A stretch of DNA of 12,382 nucleotides from Flavobacteriales bacterium (GTDB lineage Bacteria; Bacteroidota; Bacteroidia; Flavobacteriales; Flavobacteriaceae). Position numbers and translations under genes: made by a program. How positions within the stretch are numbered: the first letter of the stretch is position 1; each line of letters begins with the position of its first letter. This document shows, in pieces, positions 1 to 6,162 of this stretch. The notes beneath the pieces were generated by a model. That model saw nothing but the letters and a program-made list of their open reading frames with translations, did not search any database and was not told where the DNA came from. The stretch is taken from positions 1 to 12,382 of the forward strand of contig JALVKK010000147.1 in the NCBI GenBank assembly GCA_027033875.1, given 5' to 3'.

Positions 1-1025
1 TTTTCATTTGTATCAAAGTAATCCGGTTGGAATATAAAATCTTCAACTGGCAAAATTTCATAATGAAGGTGTTTTGACTTGTAATATTTGTAAACCCAAA
101 CCGGTAAGCTTCGAACTGCGGTTAAGTGTAATTTTCCGGTATTATCTTTTATAAATTTCAAATCGATAATCATACTGCCGTCTCTGGGAAATTTACGTTG
201 ATTGCTGATAAAATTTCCCAACGAAAAAAGGCTTAAATAGGCAGTATGATTCAAATAATCATGTTCATAATCAACATCTTGTATAACGTGCGGGTGTGAG
301 CCGATAATGATATTAATGTCGTTGTGATGCAAAAATTCGACTAATTTTTTTTGTTGTTTACTCGGGTGATTTTTATACTGTTCGCCCCAGTGCAAAAACA
401 CGATAATAGCATCGGGGTGTTGCAAACGGGCTTTTTTGATGTCTTGTTTAATAGCCGTTGTGTCTATCAAATTTACGATGGCAGGTTTAGGCACGGGTAT
501 TCCGTTAGTGCCGTAGGTATAATTAAGTAAAGCGATTTTGATTCCGTTCTTACTTAATATTAAGGGGGTCAAACTGTCTTTTTCGATTTTATTTCTAAAA
601 GTTCCGGTGTGAAAAATTTGCAAACTATCAAGTATATTTAAGCTTGAAACGATGCCTTTTCGGGCTTTATCACAGCTGTGATTGTTAGCGGTTGCCAATA
701 CATTGATACCGGCATCGCGACAAGCTGATGCCAAAGCCGGCGGTGCGCTGAATTGCGGGTAACCCGAATAAGGTTTTACACCCAAAGTCGTTTCCAAATT
801 GCCGATTACAAAATCTGCTTGATGAAAAATGTTTTTGACATATTGAAAATTTTCGGAATAATCATATTGATGGGTATCTAGGTGATAAGCTGCTTGCAAT
901 TGCGGTCCGTGACTCATAATATCACCGACAAACATCAGACGTAAACTGTCAACCGGTAAGTGTTGTGCCAACGACAAATACGTCCAAAAAAATGATAAAA
1001 ACAGGATACTATAAGTTTTGTACAT
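1..1025 (-). CDS. CapA-family (PGA_cap) secreted metallophosphatase-like protein, C-terminus cut by window edge
   Basis: Read from the ATG at 1025-1023 this gives 341 codons with no stop before the left edge, so the C-terminus is missing. Residues 1-20 form a signal peptide (short basic start, hydrophobic core, SLA before Gln21), so the protein should be exported. The PGA_cap fold motifs appear in order: GDIMSHG at 34-40, NLETTL at 76-81, ANNHSCD at 113-119, HWGEQY at 212-217, GSHPH at 242-246 and SLGNF at 268-272. These include the Asp, Asn and His positions of the metallophosphatase-like metal site. The family is named after CapA of poly-gamma-glutamate capsule synthesis, but most Bacteroidota members stand alone and have no proven substrate. 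No capB/capC genes are visible, so capsule synthesis should not be assumed. The gene is divergent from the oxidoreductase gene, with an 84-bp gap. I found no TAnnTTTG element for it. Confidence 0.9.
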   Translation of the reverse strand, partial: MYKTYSILFLSFFWTYLSLAQHLPVDSLRLMFVGDIMSHGPQLQAAYHLDTHQYDYSENFQYVKNIFHQADFVIGNLETTLGVKPYSGYPQFSAPPALASACRDAGINVLATANNHSCDKARKGIVSSLNILDSLQIFHTGTFRNKIEKDSLTPLILSKNGIKIALLNYTYGTNGIPVPKPAIVNLIDTTAIKQDIKKARLQHPDAIIVFLHWGEQYKNHPSKQQKKLVEFLHHNDINIIIGSHPHVIQDVDYEHDYLNHTAYLSLFSLGNFISNQRKFPRDGSMIIDLKFIKDNTGKLHLTAVRSLPVWVYKYYKSKHLHYEILPVEDFIFQPDYFDTNE

Positions 1026-1055
1026 AGCTAAATAAAAATTAAAAATACAAAAAAA

Positions 1056-1085
1056 TTGTTTCTTAACAAGCATTTTATATCTTTG
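1056..1085 (+). promoter_or_regulatory. Bacteroidota-type promoter for the FAD oxidoreductase gene
   Basis: TTG at 1056-1058, a 19-bp spacer (1059-1077) and TATCTTTG at 1078-1085 match the Bacteroidota consensus TTG-N19-TAnnTTTG exactly. Transcription would start near 1090, giving a leader of about 20 nt before the ATG at 1110. The site also rules out translation from the in-frame TTG at 1056, which is part of the -33 element itself. Confidence 0.75.
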
Positions 1086-1109
1086 TTTCAAATTGAAAAC
1101 TTAAGTTTT

Positions 1110-2531
1110 ATGTGGAAAAAAGCTTTAAATCATTCCCAAAAGAAAAGTCATTATGTAGCAGTAATAGGCGGTAGTGTTTCCGGTTCTGAAGCCGCCGCTA
1201 TGTTAGCCGATCAGGGTGTGCGGGTTGTCGTTATTGACCAAAATGCACTACCTTACGGAAAACTGGAAGACGGATTGCCCAAATGGCACCACAATTTGCG
1301 AGATAAACAAGAACGGGATATAGATCAGAAACTAGATCACGACCGTGTTAGATTTATACCTAATATGAAAATAGGAAAAGATTTCGGGTTTAAAGATTTG
1401 GTAGATTTGGGTTTTACGGCTGTTATTTTGGCTAACGGTGCTTGGAAAGACCGTCCGCTTCCGGTTCCGGGGATAGAAAAATTCAGAGATAAAGAATTGA
1501 TATACCAAAATGATTTGCTCAAATGGTATAATCATTATCACGAACCCGGATATAAGGGAAAACGATATAAGGTACAAGATAAAGCCGTAATTATCGGTGG
1601 CGGATTAGCTTCATTGGATGTCATGAAAATTGTGATGATGGAACTGGTCGAACGGGCTTTAAAAGAAAAATTAGGCAAGGATCTTATCGTTAATCAATTT
1701 GAATTGGAAAAAAAAGGAATCGATAAATATTTGTTGCAATTTGATATAAAATATGAAGATTTGGGTATAGAAGGTGCAACTTTGGTCTATCGCCGGCAAG
1801 CCAAGAATATGCCTTTAAAACAACCGCAAGGCGGAACGCAGGAAGCCAAAGAAAAAGCACAAATTGTATCACAACGCATTTTGGATAATTATAAAAAGAA
1901 ATTCCGTTTTCATTTTATTCCGGAAGCCACACCTATTGATTATATTGAAGAAGACGGTAAACTAAAAGGCTTGGTTTTACAAAAATTACGTACTTTAGAC
2001 AATGGTAAATTGAAAAAAATAGAAGGCGAAACCATCACTGTTTATACAAATCAAATTATTTCGTCTATCGGCAGCATTCCCGAAAAAATTGAGGGCATTC
2101 CTTATGACGGCGATAGTATCAAGACCGAAGGAGATGACAGCATATCGCGAGTCAGCGGATATACTAATGTTTTTGCTATCGGCAATGCCGTTACCGGAAA
2201 AGGCAATATCAAAACTGCCAAAGAACACGGTTCTATGGTTACCCAAAAACTTTTGGATAATTATTTGCAAAAAAATACGCAGGCTTTTGATATGGAATTG
2301 GAAGCATACAACGAAGAAATCCGTCAAAAAACAGATATTAAAATTGCGGAAATCTTTAAACAATTATTTGACAAAGCCGCACCGGATGATGTAACGGTTG
2401 ATCATATTTGGGAAGTCAGTAAAACCTATCAGGACAGAGTCGGGTATAAAGACTATCAATCTTGGATTGAAACTCACAGACCTGTCCGTTACGAAGAGGT
2501 TATCGCCAAAAAGAAAGCGGAAAAAAATTAA
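1110..2531 (+). CDS. FAD- and NAD(P)H-binding oxidoreductase, GltD / FprA-like
   Basis: From the ATG at 1110 the product has 473 residues. The frame is open back to a TTG at 1056, but that codon lies in the promoter, so 1110 is preferred. The N-terminal dinucleotide site reads VAVIGGSVSG (16-25), with Ser22 where the middle glycine of GxGxxG usually stands. The second Rossmann site is AVIIGGGLAS (159-168). YRRQAKNMP from Tyr227 resembles the NADPH 2'-phosphate region of GltD-type proteins. FAIGNAVTGKGN (355-366) corresponds to the terminal FAD motif, with Asn359 in place of the usual Asp. No CxxC iron-sulfur or redox-disulfide motif is seen. The general fold is that of adrenodoxin reductase / ferredoxin-NADP reductase and the glutamate synthase small subunit. 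There is no gltB neighbour, so a ferredoxin or flavodoxin reductase role is the more likely inference, but the acceptor is unknown. It converges on a cytochrome c gene and is not co-transcribed with it. Confidence 0.85.
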   Translation: MWKKALNHSQKKSHYVAVIGGSVSGSEAAAMLADQGVRVVVIDQNALPYGKLEDGLPKWHHNLRDKQERDIDQKLDHDRVRFIPNMKIGKDFGFKDLVDLGFTAVILANGAWKDRPLPVPGIEKFRDKELIYQNDLLKWYNHYHEPGYKGKRYKVQDKAVIIGGGLASLDVMKIVMMELVERALKEKLGKDLIVNQFELEKKGIDKYLLQFDIKYEDLGIEGATLVYRRQAKNMPLKQPQGGTQEAKEKAQIVSQRILDNYKKKFRFHFIPEATPIDYIEEDGKLKGLVLQKLRTLDNGKLKKIEGETITVYTNQIISSIGSIPEKIEGIPYDGDSIKTEGDDSISRVSGYTNVFAIGNAVTGKGNIKTAKEHGSMVTQKLLDNYLQKNTQAFDMELEAYNEEIRQKTDIKIAEIFKQLFDKAAPDDVTVDHIWEVSKTYQDRVGYKDYQSWIETHRPVRYEEVIAKKKAEKN

Positions 2532-2546
2532 TTTTTTTCCGCTTTC
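2513..2546. terminator. Shared 34-bp palindromic terminator between convergent genes
   Basis: GAAAGCGGAAAAAAATT (2513-2529) is followed directly by its perfect reverse complement (2530-2546). The oxidoreductase stop codon TAA (2529-2531) sits at the centre. On the minus strand the hairpin is followed by a T5 run (2512-2508), so it fits an intrinsic terminator for the cytochrome transcript best. On the plus strand the right arm itself supplies a T7 tract. Confidence 0.85.
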
Positions 2547-2568
2547 AAAAATAATAAAATCGATTTCT

Positions 2569-2958
2569 TTAATTACTAATGTTGTAATATGAAATAAATT
2601 TAGCAATTGCTTCTTTTTCTTCTTTAGTCATTTTTTCCAATTGCTTCAATACGGGTTTCATATATTTAAATTCGTCAGGCTGTACGATTGGGGCAGTTTT
2701 ACCTTCTAAAAATTCCAAAATCTTTAAATAATTTCCTTCATATTTGTTAGCAATTGCGTTAAAACTCGGGCCGACAATCTTTTTTTTGGGATTATGGCAT
2801 AATGTACAAGCTTTTTTTCGAACCAAAGCTTTGCCTGAAGCAGGGTCAGGATTAATTATGTTTTCAACTTGTTTGTACTCAACTGATTTTAAATGAACCG
2901 GCAGTGCAAAAGCAAAACTAAATGCTGCTGCAATAAATAATAAAATATATCTATTCAT
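2569..2958 (-). CDS. Exported monohaem class I cytochrome c
   Basis: The product has 129 residues. An N-terminal hydrophobic segment (about 4-19, ending FAFALP) is a signal peptide or anchor without a lipobox Cys. One haem-binding motif is present, CTLCH at 51-55, with His55 as proximal ligand. It is followed by KKKIVGPS (58-65), typical of small class I cytochromes. Met100 in YMKPV is the likely distal ligand, and a C-terminal helix (about 109-126) closes the fold. It should act as a periplasmic one-electron carrier. The haem domain is clearly paralogous to that of the cytochrome lipoprotein upstream: the same GxAL, CxxCHN, KKxVGPS, FxxMKPxL and KM-x(9)-IA positions recur. Partner enzymes are not visible here. 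The gene has its own candidate promoter and ends at a shared convergent terminator. Confidence 0.9.
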   Translation of the reverse strand: MNRYILLFIAAAFSFAFALPVHLKSVEYKQVENIINPDPASGKALVRKKACTLCHNPKKKIVGPSFNAIANKYEGNYLKILEFLEGKTAPIVQPDEFKYMKPVLKQLEKMTKEEKEAIAKFISYYNISN

Positions 2959-2974
2959 AATGTGTTATTTTGCG

Positions 2975-2982
2975 CAAAGTTA
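2975..2982 (-). promoter_or_regulatory. Candidate -7 element for the 129-aa cytochrome c gene
   Basis: The minus strand reads TAACTTTG, a match to TAnnTTTG, 16 bp upstream of the ATG at 2958. No TTG stands at the expected distance, so the -33 half is weak. A second match, TAATTTTG at 3017-3024, lies further upstream and has TTTTG about 21 bp behind it. Either or both could be used. Confidence 0.45.
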
Positions 2983-3096
2983 ATAAAAAATGTTAATTGT
3001 GTATAAATTTTTTTTACAAAATTAATATTTTTTATGTTGTTTTATCAAAATATTTATATTGCGTCAAAATTTGTGTAATTTTTTTATCAAAACACG

Positions 3097-3126
3097 CCTA
3101 TTTTTTAATTATTGTTAAAAAATAGG
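3097..3126. repeat. Perfect inverted repeat (12-bp arms, 6-nt loop)
   Basis: CCTATTTTTTAA at 3097-3108 and TTAAAAAATAGG at 3115-3126 pair perfectly around TTATTG. It lies just beyond the terminator of the cytochrome lipoprotein on the minus strand and upstream of the candidate promoters of the next cytochrome gene. It could be a back-up terminator or an operator. No long T-run follows on either strand. Confidence 0.6.
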
Positions 3127-3149
3127 GTAAAACATAAAAGATATTAAAC

Positions 3150-3184
3150 AAAAAAGCTACCCAAAGTTTTTGGGTAGCTTTTTT
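3150..3184 (-). terminator. Intrinsic terminator of the cytochrome c lipoprotein gene
   Basis: A 16-bp perfect stem pairs AAAAAAGCTACCCAAA (3150-3165) with TTTGGGTAGCTTTTTT (3169-3184) around a 3-nt loop. A- and T-tracts on both sides allow function in either direction. The only gene reading into it at close range is the minus-strand lipoprotein gene ending at 3287, about 100 nt upstream. Confidence 0.85.
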
Positions 3185-3286
3185 ATATCTTAATTATTCT
3201 ATAATTGTATGTACTTCGGCATCTTTTACAAAATACAACTTTGTTAATAACCGGTGTATTAAATAGAAATAATTATAGAAAAACTC

Positions 3287-3802
3287 TTATTTTACACTTA
3301 ACATATAATCTGCAATAGCAGCTCTTTGTGCATCAGACATTTTTTTAGTGATTTCAAGATTCGGTTTCATAGTCGCAAAATTGTTAGGATCAACGACTGC
3401 TTTACCTTCACCTTTAAGGAATTTTACCAAATCATCTTTTTTGTCGGCATAAGTAGTTGCAATTTCTTTAACGGAAGGACCCACGGTTTTTTTGTCAAGA
3501 TTATGACAAGCAGAACAACCATTAGATTTGAACAGTGCTTGACCATCAGCTCCGGTAACCGCTTCTTTGGCAGCTTCTGCTGTGTTTTGAATGGCTTCAC
3601 CTGTTTTTTCTGCGGCGTCTTTTACAGCTTCACCTGTTTTTTCCGCAGCATCTTTTACAGCTTCACCGGCTTCATTAACGGCATCTTTTGTAGTTTCAAC
3701 TGCTTCACTTGCAGCATCTTTTGCTTTGTTGGCGTTATCGCCACCACATGATGATAAACTAATCATCAAAAAGGCTAACATTAATAATCCTAATTTTTTC
3801 AT
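3287..3802 (-). CDS. Cytochrome c lipoprotein with an 11-residue-repeat helical tether
   Basis: The product has 171 residues in three parts. Residues 1-19 are a lipoprotein signal ending in a lipobox, ISLSSC, with Cys19 as the acylated residue. Residues about 24-83 are an Ala/Glu/Lys-rich region of 11-residue repeats (EAVKDAAEKTG occurs twice exactly, with degenerate copies on both sides), predicted as one long amphipathic helix like LEA or YtxH-type repeats. Residues about 85-171 are a class I cytochrome c domain with CSACH (96-100), KKTVGPS (104-110) and likely distal ligand Met145 in ATMKP. It should be a membrane-tethered periplasmic electron carrier whose helix acts as a spacer, which is inference. 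It is a paralogue of the soluble cytochrome downstream. A TATCTTTG promoter precedes it and a strong hairpin follows, so it is monocistronic. The partner oxidase or reductase is unknown. Confidence 0.9.
   Translation of the reverse strand: MKKLGLLMLAFLMISLSSCGGDNANKAKDAASEAVETTKDAVNEAGEAVKDAAEKTGEAVKDAAEKTGEAIQNTAEAAKEAVTGADGQALFKSNGCSACHNLDKKTVGPSVKEIATTYADKKDDLVKFLKGEGKAVVDPNNFATMKPNLEITKKMSDAQRAAIADYMLSVK
3561..3725 (-). repeat. Five tandem 33-bp units coding the helical tether
   Basis: Units at 3561-3593, 3594-3626, 3627-3659, 3660-3692 and 3693-3725 each encode 11 residues. The units at 3594 and 3627 differ at only three positions and the outer units are more diverged. This is consistent with growth of the tether by in-frame duplication. 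Confidence 0.8.
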
Positions 3803-3832
3803 AATTTAAATATATTTAATTGATTTATTTGG

Positions 3833-3863
3833 CAAAGATATAATAAAATGATATAAATCACAA
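3833..3863 (-). promoter_or_regulatory. Bacteroidota-type promoter for the cytochrome c lipoprotein gene
   Basis: The minus strand reads TTG (3863-3861), a 20-bp spacer and TATCTTTG (3840-3833). The -7 octamer is identical to that of the FAD oxidoreductase promoter. The leader would be about 25 nt before the ATG at 3802. Confidence 0.65.
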
Positions 3864-4080
3864 TATTAGCTTGATTTTTTTTACATTTTTTTTATTCGGG
3901 TTTACGGCTTATGATAAGTGTTATTACTCATAAGCAAATATAAGCAAATATTATTTAACCGGCTACAAAAATATTCTTTTATCGAAGCTAAATCTGATAT
4001 TTTTTTCTAAGTGTAAAACTTTATCCGAAGTCTAAAAATGAAATATATTTTGTCTTATATCTATAACAATGTTTTTTATG

Positions 4081-4088
4081 TAAATTTG
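4081..4088 (+). promoter_or_regulatory. Candidate -7 element for the LtaS-like gene
   Basis: TAAATTTG matches TAnnTTTG and ends 20 bp before the ATG at 4109. No TTG stands 19-21 bp upstream; the nearest, TTTG at 4049-4052, is 28 bp away. Only the -7 half is supported. Confidence 0.45.
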
Positions 4089-4108
4089 CGTTTCTAAATT
4101 TTGTTTCT

Positions 4109-6007
4109 ATGGATTTAATAAAAATGATTTTAAAAATATATACATTTTCAGTAATTATTTTCGGATTGTTTAGAGCTTCTTTATATTTTTTGCAACGTTT
4201 GGACGTGGTCAATAATACTAACATAATTACTTCCGGCGATCTGATTTCCAGCTTTATTTGGGGCTTGCGTTTTGATTTGTTAGTTACCGGATTTATCGTT
4301 ATTTTTCCGGTTATTTTGTTGATTATCTACGAGTTTAGTCATAAATTATTCTTAATAAAAATAGCTTTTTGGTGGCTTTTTTTCGTTTTTGGTTTGGCTT
4401 TTATGCTTACGGCGGCAAATGTTGTTTATTATCATAAGTTTTATCAACCGGTAACGATTAAAGCTTTGGAATGGTTTGATCGTCCGGCAATTGTTTTCGG
4501 TATGATTTTTCAAGAACCGCGTTATTGGTTTATGTTTGTGCCGTTTTTTATTATATTATTTGTGTTTTATCGTAAATTGAAAAAATGGTTTAACAAGTAT
4601 CAACCCGAGACAGGGTCCGTTAAAAAGAAAATTTTAACTTTTTTGATGCTGTTACTATTGATATTTATTAGTATTCGCGGCAGATTGGCGCATGCGCCAT
4701 TGCGTTTGGAGGATGCATTTACTTTACACGACAATTTTTTGAACGATCTGAAACTTAATCCGGTTTTTATATTTGAAAAAAGTTATGAAGCATATTTGAA
4801 AGATCGATTACGTCCGCTCAAATTAATGCCTCCGAAACAAGCGGTAAAATTTGTTCAAAACAGCTTACAAATCAATCAACCTGTCAATCCGAATCCCATA
4901 AGCCGTCAAGTTCATTTTGATACACTTCCTAATCGTAAAAACGTTGTGTTGGTACTAATGGAAAGCATGGCGGCTTGGAAAATGGCTTATTTTGGCAATA
5001 CAGAAAAGCGTACGCCTTATTTGGACAGTTTATTTAAACAATCTATTGCTTTTACCAATATGTACAGTAACGGCATTCATACTTTTGCCGGCATATACGG
5101 AGTTAATTATGCTTATCCTGAGATTTTTGACAAACACCCGCTTAAAGGCGCCGATATAGCAATCTACAACGGATTGCCGCAAATTTTAAAATCAAATGGT
5201 TATCAAACGGCATTTTTCGTTTCTCACGATTCCGATTTTGACAACTTAGGTAGATTTTTACCAATGAATGCTTATAGTCATATGTATTTTGAAAGGGACT
5301 ATCCCAAAGATTCAGTTCGGACAATTTGGGGCGTTGACGATCACTTTTTATTCAATTTTGCCTTGAAAAAAATAGATAAAATGGCGGCTGGCGAACAAAA
5401 TTTTTTAGCTACTGTTTTGACCATTTCCGATCACGGACCATTTTATATTCCCGATTTTATCAAAGGAGAAACAGATCGAATCAGAGCGACCCGTTTTGCT
5501 GATTGGGCAAGAGCGGATTTTATGCACAAAGCTGCGACAAGACCTTGGTTTAAAAATACAATTTTTTTATTCGTTGCCGACCACGGCGAAGGTCATAACA
5601 GGCGATATCCCATACCTCTAACCTATAATCATATTCCGGCTTTGATTTATTATCAAGGTGTTCAACCTCGGATTATTGACAAAATATCCGGTCAAATCGA
5701 CTTATTTCCCACCTTGATGCATCTTCTCAAATTCGATTATACCAATTCTACTTTCGGTATAGATTTGTTTTCCGACAGTCGTCCATATATTTATTTCAAT
5801 CACGATAAAATTGAGGCTTTGATAGATAAAACTCATTTGTTGTTGATAGATAAACAGAAGACCCTAGGCCTTTATCATTACAAAGATGGCGATTTAACCG
5901 ATTATAAAGCTATCGAACCGGTAAAAAGAAATGAAATGGAAACTTATTTAAAGGCGCATCTCCAAACCGTCAAATATATTTTGGATCATAATCTCCAATA
6001 TAAATAA
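4109..6007 (+). CDS. LtaS / OpgB-like membrane sulfatase-fold phosphotransferase
   Basis: The product has 632 residues. The first 190 or so hold five predicted transmembrane helices (about 8-27, 48-72, 78-105, 140-155 and 175-190). A large extracytoplasmic alkaline-phosphatase/sulfatase-fold domain follows. Its first strand, NVVLVLMESM (278-287), supplies metal ligand Glu285. Thr325 in NGIHTFAG is the likely nucleophile, SDHGPFY places Asp441-His442, and ADHGEGH places Asp491-His492 with His496. Family members transfer phosphoglycerol or phosphoethanolamine from lipids to lipoteichoic acid (LtaS), periplasmic glucans (OpgB/MdoB) or other envelope glycans. A Gram-negative bacteroidete has no lipoteichoic acid, so the acceptor is probably a periplasmic or surface glycan or lipid; this is inference. 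It has its own promoter, and no terminator is seen before the GGGPS-family gene 155 bp downstream. Confidence 0.88.
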   Translation: MDLIKMILKIYTFSVIIFGLFRASLYFLQRLDVVNNTNIITSGDLISSFIWGLRFDLLVTGFIVIFPVILLIIYEFSHKLFLIKIAFWWLFFVFGLAFMLTAANVVYYHKFYQPVTIKALEWFDRPAIVFGMIFQEPRYWFMFVPFFIILFVFYRKLKKWFNKYQPETGSVKKKILTFLMLLLLIFISIRGRLAHAPLRLEDAFTLHDNFLNDLKLNPVFIFEKSYEAYLKDRLRPLKLMPPKQAVKFVQNSLQINQPVNPNPISRQVHFDTLPNRKNVVLVLMESMAAWKMAYFGNTEKRTPYLDSLFKQSIAFTNMYSNGIHTFAGIYGVNYAYPEIFDKHPLKGADIAIYNGLPQILKSNGYQTAFFVSHDSDFDNLGRFLPMNAYSHMYFERDYPKDSVRTIWGVDDHFLFNFALKKIDKMAAGEQNFLATVLTISDHGPFYIPDFIKGETDRIRATRFADWARADFMHKAATRPWFKNTIFLFVADHGEGHNRRYPIPLTYNHIPALIYYQGVQPRIIDKISGQIDLFPTLMHLLKFDYTNSTFGIDLFSDSRPYIYFNHDKIEALIDKTHLLLIDKQKTLGLYHYKDGDLTDYKAIEPVKRNEMETYLKAHLQTVKYILDHNLQYK

Positions 6008-6091
6008 TAAAACTAACTGAAATGAATAGAAAATAGATAAAAGACAAGGAATAATTGAATATAAAATTCTTTCTCATATTTTGACAGTACC

Positions 6092-6111
6092 GTACAAATT
6101 TTTGTTTGTAC
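6092..6111. repeat. Inverted repeat upstream of the GGGPS-family gene
   Basis: GTACAAA (6092-6098) and TTTGTAC (6105-6111) form perfect 7-bp arms around TTTTTG, 51 bp before the ATG at 6163. It could be a weak terminator for the LtaS-like gene or an operator/leader element of the next gene. No clear TAnnTTTG promoter is visible in 6008-6162. Confidence 0.45.
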
Positions 6112-6162
6112 TATGTCCAAACATGTGAATGGAAATCTTGATAATGATCAAATAATCAACAA

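Larger units (their letters stand above)
2959..3286. other. 328-bp intergenic region between the two cytochrome genes
   Basis: This AT-rich stretch holds two candidate -7 elements for the downstream cytochrome (2975-2982 and 3017-3024), a perfect 12-bp-stem hairpin (3097-3126) and a strong terminator (3150-3184). On the minus strand the cytochrome lipoprotein frame continues open for 30 codons past its stop, to 3194. No start codon supports a separate gene there. I see no other coding potential. Confidence 0.7.
3803..4108. other. 306-bp divergent intergenic region with a hairpin and a tandem repeat
   Basis: This region separates the cytochrome lipoprotein gene (minus) from the sulfatase-fold gene (plus) and carries a promoter for each. 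Between them, GCTTATGA (3907-3914) and TCATAAGC (3928-3935) form an 8-bp inverted repeat. It runs into two direct copies of TAAGCAAATA (3931-3940 and 3941-3950). No coding frame with a credible start is present. Confidence 0.6.

Noticed and set aside
1056..1109. In-frame TTG start giving an 18-residue N-terminal extension of the FAD oxidoreductase
   Set aside because: The TTG is part of an exact TTG-N19-TAnnTTTG promoter, so it is upstream of the transcription start; the extension also has no family counterpart.
1995..2363. Minus-strand open frame of 122 codons opposite the FAD oxidoreductase
   Set aside because: It lies fully within a gene with strong family motifs and has no recognisable domain or promoter.
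3326..3751. Long plus-strand open frame (141 codons, Cys/Phe-rich) opposite the cytochrome lipoprotein
   Set aside because: It is antisense to a gene with clear lipobox and haem motifs; it stays open only because the 33-bp repeats lack stops in that frame, and its composition is unlike a protein.
6008..6162. Possible small gene or promoter before the GGGPS-family gene
   Set aside because: Only very short frames occur and no TAnnTTTG match is present; only the inverted repeat at 6092-6111 is reported.
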